DNA of 64,000 bases from NCBI GenBank assembly GCA_907163375.1, contig CAJQUW010010314.1, positions 1-64,000 of the forward strand, written 5' to 3'. This document shows positions 57,459 to 64,000 of the stretch, in pieces (the stretch's first letter is position 1; each line of letters opens with the position of its first letter). The position numbers and the translations under genes were made by a program. The notes below the pieces were generated by a model. The model did not search any database. It had not been told where the DNA came from and worked only from the letters and a program-made list of their open reading frames with translations. This DNA comes from Prostheceraeus crozeri (lineage: Eukaryota; Platyhelminthes; Polycladida; Euryleptidae).

Positions 57459-58034
57459 CGATATGAATCCAATATTTTTTGTTTATCATTTGGTTTTGAT
57501 TGACTTGTTTTATACACGAAAAAGATAAGCCAACATAGTCCAATGCACGAGCAGTTCTTTCGAGTCTTATTTAACACATTTAATTTTGTTTTAATTGAAG
57601 TTTATTCTTAGGATTTATAGGGAGAAACTTTCAAGGTATTTGTTCTTAGTATTTTTGTATGCTTATTTGACTACCTATAATTCATTTTATTTCATTTGTA
57701 TATACAATAAAGCCAACATAGTCTATTATATTGTGTATTATGCCTATGGATTTTGAAAAATAGATCAATAAAATGCCTACAGTAAGATACATTTGTATAT
57801 AAGTTGATAATAGAATGGTCATACAAAGATACAGGAGAACTAAGAGATGTAAGAGCATCATCCAAAAACAATATGATGAAATAGAAATGGACGAATTTAT
57901 ATCTAAAAAAAATATGTGAGATCAAATTAAATTTCTACTATAAAAAGTCTAGTAAATTGCATGATACACACAGGATACAAATTCTGGTAGGTCTACATGT
58001 AGGAAACACCATAAAATTGTACAATAATATAACT
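57459..58034. other. intergenic space between the convergent Harbinger genes
   Basis: AT-rich, no gene. AATAAA-like signals for both genes are present (for example 57708 on the plus strand). Confidence 0.4.
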
Positions 58035-59790
58035 TCATCCTTGGTATGGCTGACAAATGTTTGTCTCCTGAACCCCTGAGCCGATCAGTTGTTGCAAAGC
58101 AGAGTTTGGGTTGACTGTAACATTACATTGTTGAGGCACAAAATTCGAATGGGTCGGAAAATTGTATTGCTGTGGCGGAAATATAGGCACGTCCGGCTTC
58201 TGTATATATCCTTGGGCCAAGTGCTGCACTGCGACACTAAAATTAAACCAGTGAACAGGTTTGATTAAACGTAGCTGGGTCGCCAAATACCGAACGAATG
58301 AATCGACTGTTTCTTCATGAGGAGACCTCTGATACCTTTCTACGAGCTCCTTCCGCTGTTGAGCAGCTGAGTCTGCTCGCTGAAGTAACTGAAAAACAAA
58401 ATTTTGATTAATTTTAAGAGAATCAGATTAATATTTTGGGTTTCTTTGAGATAGACTTAAAACTACTATTCGTATTGATCGATAAAATTAATTATTACAT
58501 GTAGATAAAGCAAACATTCATTCTTTGGTGAGCATATTATTCAGAAATACGAGTATGTTGTTGCCTGTTACAGTGTAGCAAGAGATAATATTGTTGAAAT
58601 CATTTACCTACCTTTTGTATTAATTCATCATCGCAGGATTTTTCATTGCCTTTGTTGGTTCGGAATTATTCTCCATACTGTCGTCTAGTGTTTCTTCTAC
58701 ATTTTCTTTCGATTTTGAGTTAGTCACATCTCGAAACTAAAAATTAAATGAGTTTTATTAATATATCAGAATTAGAAGAACAAGGAAAGCTATGTGTAAA
58801 CCCTAAAAGCAAATTAAGACAAAACAAATTACGGTCAAATCATCAGAGAATATTTACTTTAGTGCTTTGGCGACTTGGGCATCTCTTGATATGGTTATCG
58901 AGAAACACGAATGTATCGAAAATCACTTTATCTCGATCACTCAACTCGGAAAAGCCTTGTCCAGACTTTTTGGCAGCAATTTTACCATATCTTGTACGCA
59001 TTCCTCTAAAGAATGAAACCAGCTGATAATCTGAAACGAAGATGAATATTCTAAATACAGATTTATGTATTCATGGGGCATTATATGATAGGCTATTTGT
59101 ATGAAAACATACACATTGATACGTAGTAGGATTAATAAGCCTAGCGTTTCAAAAGCTATTTAAGTAATGATGGTTTTGATGGAGCCTCATCCTATTAAAC
59201 AAACGAGGTGAAATTGAAAATTATTCATGACCCCTCCTTTACCTAACTGGTCTCAAAATACCCTTGTACTTTATTCTTAGGCCACTTAATATGAGGATTA
59301 GGCTTACGGAAAAATAAAGCAAAGCCGGTCATAAATTAAAGGAGTGGCTTATGTAGATAGCCTAACTATTGAAATAGTACTAAATTTTATCAGATGAAAA
59401 GCAGTATTATTTGATTGATGAATCAATAAAATAGATATGAATTAATTGTATTCAATTTATCAAGTTATCTTTTTAATATAAAAAATAAGCTCACACTTAT
59501 ATGTACATGGTGGTTCCAGAGTTGCCGCTTTGTCAGCAATGAGCGACTTCTTCAAGTCTGTGTCCTTATATTCCTTCAACTTCTTGTTATATAGGCACTC
59601 ATTCTCACGGTACCAGTTTGCCAACATTACTTCTTGGTCTTCTTTGAAGATGTAAGCTTGTTTGTCAATTTTTCTTTTTATTCCAGATGTCTTTCTTCTC
59701 TTTTCTCTGCACTGTCGGAAATCCCTTCTTCATGGCTGCTGTCACCGCTCAACTCACTCAATGTATCACTCATGATTGATTCTGCTACTG
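58035..59790 (-). pseudogene. Myb/SANT-like (MADF) protein of Harbinger element 2, four exons
   Basis: Minus-strand exons: about 59487-59790 (SDTLSELSGDSSHEE, then after a one-base shift RKIDKQAYIFKEDQEVMLAN and WYRENECLYNKKLKEYKDT), 58861-59027 (DYQLVSFFRGMRTRYGKIAA, KKSGQGFSELSDRDKVIF), 58612-58738 (FRDVTNSKSKENVEETLDD and, shifted, EKSCDDELIQK) and 58035-58391 (LLQRADSAAQQRKELVERYQ through CQPYQG). Each boundary has a usable splice site (for example ATTTTTAG and GTTTTTCAG acceptors, donor GTAGGT). The SANT/MADF domain spans exons 1 and 2. In this superfamily the protein binds DNA and helps deliver the transposase. Two probable one-base lesions. Exon edges are approximate. Confidence 0.7.
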
Positions 59791-60234
59791 TCCAAGCTTC
59801 CGTGTTTATATACGATTTGATACACGTGACCCAAGGTGACTCAATCGTATCCATTCGCACACACATTCGCAGCCTTTCTTGGCACTGTCTCATCAATCAC
59901 TGTCGTATTCATTCGCGAAGCGTCTCACTGGTGTCGTGACCCAATTCGTGCATGTTGTGTCGGCGAAGCCGCTACGATGCCCATGAGACGCGTGAGAATC
60001 ACCTATGACTCCGTTGCGGATGGAAAATTCGCCGACTTCATCGCGACATATTTTGAAAATTCCAAAATATTCTCCATGAGTCGCGATGAAGCCGTGATTC
60101 TCCACGAACTGCACGACTCATTGCAAATGACAATGCGAATGATTGCGAAGTGGTGACGAATATAAAATTATGTTAAAGTTATAAAATTCGCCACGATTCG
60201 CAATGAAATTCGCATTCGTGTGAAAGCCCCTTAA

Positions 60235-60630
60235 ACAACGTAGCTAGGCAAAACGGTGTATGCGACGGACACAGTCGTGTCATAGCAACACCGACGATAA
60301 GGGAGCATCCATCATCATGGCTTCATACATGGCATATTCTGTCAACTCAATATCACTGAGCTGTTTGACAAGGACGTGGCAAGAAAGAAACCAGAAACCG
60401 TTTACTTAGCTAGTCTTTCAATTTGTATTTATAAGTAGGGGCGCGCCTACTCTATAACTCAATAATGCTTCAATAGTGCTTAGAGTTTTCTTTGTAATCT
60501 TAGTTACTTGTACAATTTTCCATCTAATACAAAAACTATGTTTTTGTATACTAAAAATCTCATTACAAACATTGAACGAATATAAGAATAACATTAACGC
60601 AGTAGCCTACAATTAGGAAATATATGAAAA
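60235..60630. other. no gene seen (3' side of the RAG1-like gene)
   Basis: Spacer between Harbinger element 2 and the RAG1-like gene. I looked for a CAC-initial terminal repeat and found only CACAGTC at 60270-60276, with no matching end upstream of the gene. Confidence 0.35.
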
Positions 60631-62553
60631 TCAAAGATGCTGGCTGTTATATCGTCGTACCGAGTCCAGTAAGCGACTTCGGTAGAATGGATGATCAGTC
60701 GAATTCACTCGGTAATTGTTCCACATAGATAAAAAATCATGATGAATGCTTTCACTAGTTTGCTCACTGAACGCTGCAAGTCCACTGCTCTTCATGTCAC
60801 AAAAATTAGAAACGTGAAAAAATATTGCGTGGATTTTTGGGGTGATAGGAGCATTTTCCAAATGAAGATAGCTTCTCATGAAGCTTTGTATGTGTTTTTT
60901 GTAATCTTGTGACAGATGCCATCTAAAACACGCATTGACAACGTTATTCAAACAACGAAGTGTTTCAACATAAGGTAAACGATTCAATGGACAGATTGAT
61001 TGTAAAATATCAACATCAGTCAATAGCTTCTTCGTAGCATTTCCAGAAAACGTACCACCATGTCGCTGCTCTTTTTGAACATGCAACATTTTCAGCCATT
61101 TGTCACTTTCAGGCCAAACTGAAATCATAGTATTAAATACGGACAGAAACGCACCAGTCATCAGATGGAGTTCCGATGGAGGGATTATCTCAAGAACCAG
61201 TGTTCCATCGATATCACCCTTGATAACGGACGGGTGTATCACATTACCATGCTTTTTGGCAACTTTTTTATCTCCACGAGAACTATAAAATGACCAAAAC
61301 TTTAATCGTAAGTCTCCAAATGTTCTGCTTTCTCCTCGTTCACTCAGGTGATGTCTGTCACTGTTGCACCAAGCGCACGGATGAAGGCTTCCGTGCGCCA
61401 TTAATCCTGTAAGAATATTACAAAGTTTCATATCGGTTGCGATGGTAAATGGCATGTCAATCTTGTTAACACCAACAGTCGTCCAAATGTTGATAATGTT
61501 CATATAACATTCCGGAACATCAGGGACAATACCAATTATGAATTCACGTTTCACTCCAGAATCAGCAAATCGACTTTTCGAGATCGACGAAGGATCAAAC
61601 AAAGAAAGGCTCACTTTTACAAAGCCTCCACCACCGTCGATGCCAATTCGAACATGACTAGAAATATCATCTACTTGTCTTGTCTCTCTGATATAATCAA
61701 TCATGGGCTTTAAATTATTGCAATAAACAAAGGGTCTTGTGATTTTTTCGTGATTCGACGTTGATGTATAAAACGTAGACTCTTTGACTTCAAAAAAGTC
61801 ATCAAGTTTGTGGTTTGTTTCATACAACTTGTCTTTCAAATATGGTTCAACAGCATGTCTAGACTTCGTTGTCTTTCGTATATTTTCGGCCAACTATAAA
61901 GTTGCACGCGTGGAAAGATTCAAATCATTTTGAATAACAGACATGTCACCACTTGACAGTACGAATTTCGACGACGTTAGCTGAGCCTCTGGAGAATGTG
62001 ATAGGGAGCGTGCTTTCGCTATTTGCAAATGCTCTGACGACGTCATTGAAGAATCAATAAGATTCGAGATGTTATTCATTGCGTTTCTTTTGGAGGCACA
62101 CGAATTATGATTATGACTACAACCAATATAAAGCTGGGTAAAGCATTGAGAACATATTTTGATCTTCTTTGGAATATTGTTGTTGGGAGCTGAAGGTCGA
62201 CCAGGATTCTTCTTCAGCTTCACTGCGGCTTGCATATTCAATTTTGCTACTTCGCATATTCTGCATGAATAATTTTGCTTTGATCGAAGGTCTTGTGGGC
62301 GACGTGGATCATAATTATCGACGAAGGGTATTTCAAAGTCGTCATATCCATTGCGTTTTTTTGAAAGAATAAAATAACAGCCGTTGCAAAGTGATGCAGG
62401 AAAATCAGGATTACTAATGTCGTATCCTTCAATCACATAGTCATTAATCGTTGAAATGTCTGTTGCTGAAAGCTTTCTAGATCCTTTTCGGTAACAAACG
62501 ATGCAAACTTTGTAACGACATCGTTCGTGATCAAGAGCTAGGGCAGTTGCCAT
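60631..62553 (-). pseudogene. RAG1-like transposase (N-RAG zinc region plus DDE core), one stop
   Basis: Two abutting minus-strand frames (62553-61894, then 61893-60631) share one phase and are separated only by a TAG, giving about 640 codons. The first part (219 residues) has cysteine pairs CIVC, CNGC, CRIC and CSQC, spaced like the non-core N-terminal region of RAG1 (CRIC, FCHDCW, CDIC). The second (420 residues) has D86 in RIGIDGGGGFVKVSL, D154 in ATDMKLCNILTGLMAHGSLH, then C173-x2-C176, GNATKKLL, H355-x4-H360 (KIHAIFFHV) and E377/E381 in FSEQTSESIHHDF. Mouse RAG1 has D600, D708, C727, C730, H937, H942 and E962; D-to-C spacing is 19 in both, and SEQTSES parallels SEGNES. Related Transib, Chapaev or N-RAG-TP-type transposons are the alternatives. 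No RAG2-like Kelch gene is nearby. Ends were not found. Confidence 0.85.
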
Positions 62554-64000
62554 TACGTACGGAAGATCGAAGTAGAATAACGGAATCAGCGCTCATTGCA
62601 GACAACGATATAACAGGCGTGTAATTCTGTGCGCGTGCACGACGTCGACAGCCATTGATGATATCAGATTCAAATTCAACACGAAAAAGATGAATTAATT
62701 CATAGACATTGGCTCATTCCATGCGTGCTGTTATTGTATGATCAGGGACGCCTAGATATATCACAATAATCTAAGTGCTATCAATAAGTCCCTTTCGTGC
62801 TTCAAATTGCTGTAACTCCGGTTCTATTCAACATTTTGACCCCGTTCAAAGACTGGCTTGTAGTTAGAACGCACAAGTTTTATAACAAGTTAACGGGGCA
62901 CACTGCTGTACGGGGCACACTGCAGCATACTGAGTGAAGTGGTTTAATTCAGCCTCAGTTCACTCTTCTTTATAGGACAGTATCTTAGGTATTTTTCTAT
63001 GTTTTAGTGTACATGTATCTTAGCTTTTAATTCCAGGACTTTGTTTATTTGATTTGTAGCCCTCGTTTATTGCAATAAAGCATTTTACTTTAAAAAAATC
63101 TATATCATTATGATATATCTAAGCGTCACTGATATAATCGACATCATTTCACATTGATTAAATTTGCATCAATCTCCGCTTGCATTCTGTATACGAGTAC
63201 AGACATTGGTGCAGCAATTTAAAGCTACTGTCGAGTCCGATATCATCATATCAAGATAGTAAAGTTGTCAGTCTTAAAATCAAGAATTATCTTTCGTCTG
63301 CTCTTTTATACAAATACATTAAACAGACGATATCATAACGATATTTCGATAAGAACGTCATTTTTTTATTCTTGAATATAAATTTTCATAAATTATCCAT
63401 ATCATACTACTTACGAACCAATAATCCAAATATTAACAGCCAAAAAGGCAAAGACAAATTTTGAATCAATTTCTGCAATTCCTGTGTATAGTTGTGATAG
63501 ATAGAAGCCTCTGTGTAGAGTAGAAAGCGTGTGACTCAGTGAAATGTATCTAAATATCGCAATTTTGACGCCATTTTGAAAAATGGCCTATTACAAAAAA
63601 CTGGTCATTGAATTTTTTTACTTTTTACATTTTTGTAATGTGGAGAAATCCTAAAACTAAAAAAACCTTATTCCGGCGATGATATATTTTTTGAATTTTT
63701 TCGTCCGTTCTGACACACCGTGACCTCTATGCGCTCGGCAAGTTAATTGTTCACGCAGTAGATAGACTAGATATAGCTCGAAAGTAGTACACGTAGCACG
63801 AAAATAGTGAACATGAATTTAAAGATTTGTGCGCAACACATGACTTTTGTTGCATAATTTGAAAACAAAGCTTTCCTTCAGTTTAATTCTTTGCATTTTA
63901 TGTGAGTGTCCGGATTGTCCACTTAAATAAAAAGATGCTGGCAGTACTTCAAGGATTTCCTAATTGATGCTGCATGACTTGTAAGAAAATATCGTCATGG
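62554..64000. other. no gene seen (5' side of the RAG1-like gene)
   Basis: Probably includes the promoter and left part of the RAG1-like element. A tandem pair of CGGGGCACACTG lies at 62894-62925. The rest is AT-rich and unassigned. Confidence 0.35.

Larger units (their letters stand above)
55477..60231. mobile_element. PIF/Harbinger element 2, nearly complete, two genes
   Basis: A 4,755-bp element with inverted ends AGGGGCTTTCACACGAATGC (matching over about 37 bp, with further similarity beyond) and the 3-bp duplication TAA (55474-55476, 60232-60234), as expected for PIF/Harbinger. It carries a transposase on the plus strand (left) and a Myb/SANT-like gene on the minus strand (right), converging on each other. 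Both subterminal zones repeat GCGAATG/ATTCGC motifs in both orientations. A few frameshifts keep each gene from being intact. Confidence 0.94.

Noticed and set aside
58748-59026. 92-residue plus-strand frame in Harbinger element 2
   Set aside because: It is the complement of a Myb/SANT exon with good splice sites on the minus strand.
60270-60276. CACAGTC as a recombination-signal-like end for the RAG1-like element
   Set aside because: Only a heptamer-like match with no nonamer, no partner on the other side of the gene and no target duplication.
1-64000. CRISPR arrays, bacterial operons or prokaryotic features
   Set aside because: No spaced direct repeats of the right form; introns, transposon types and RIC1 show eukaryotic animal DNA.

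Overview
The window is animal nuclear DNA: AT-rich (roughly 36-37% G+C by eye), with spliceosomal introns, sparse host coding sequence and a very high load of DNA transposons. The only host gene I can name with confidence is RIC1 (49564-53805, +), the Ric1 subunit of the Ric1-Rgp1 guanine nucleotide exchange factor for Rab6. The repeats (PIF/Harbinger, hAT, piggyBac, pogo/jerky-like, mariner, Penelope-like elements, a Polinton derivative, and a RAG1-like transposase) fit an invertebrate, probably marine. I cannot name the phylum from sequence alone. The palindrome TAGGCCTA occurs at least nine times, well above chance, and may be a genome signature.

Layout. 1-253: tail of a decayed mariner-like transposase. 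254-8000: mostly non-coding, with one copy of a roughly 190-bp dispersed repeat (5024-5212), a short palindrome and one possible exon. 8030-9900: first PIF/Harbinger element (transposase plus a Myb/SANT remnant). 10540-11303: Penelope-like fragment. 12511-18283: a short, internally deleted Polinton with 1.15-kb terminal inverted repeats and a 6-bp target duplication, carrying a DNA polymerase B remnant and interrupted by a complete hAT element (13952-16589) with a perfect 8-bp duplication. 18360-19650: Penelope-like element on the minus strand. 20151-20411: LINE remnant. 20830-28099: three non-autonomous hAT elements, a pogo-like element broken by a MITE, and small repeats.

28400-39755 is a piggyBac element (TTAA flanks, cysteine-rich C-terminal exon still recognisable). 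It is split by an 8.5-kb element (30188-38704) with roughly 570-bp inverted repeats and its own 769-residue transposase reading frame. That element in turn contains a TTAA-flanked MITE and a tRNA-like sequence. 39760-48300 holds minisatellite and satellite arrays, one of them interrupted by a 2.3-kb element with a pogo-like remnant. RIC1 follows. Then come a short MITE, a nearly complete second Harbinger element with both its genes (55477-60231), and at 60631-62553 a RAG1-like gene: a RAG1-type zinc-binding N-terminal part followed by a DDE core whose D, D, CxxC, HxxxxH and E residues follow the RAG1 order and spacing, broken by one in-frame stop. Beyond 62554 I see no gene.

The genes do not form an operon or pathway. 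The region is a gene-poor, transposon-rich interval around one conserved housekeeping gene. Its main interest lies in the RAG1-like element, the mini-Polinton and the four-level nesting inside piggyBac.
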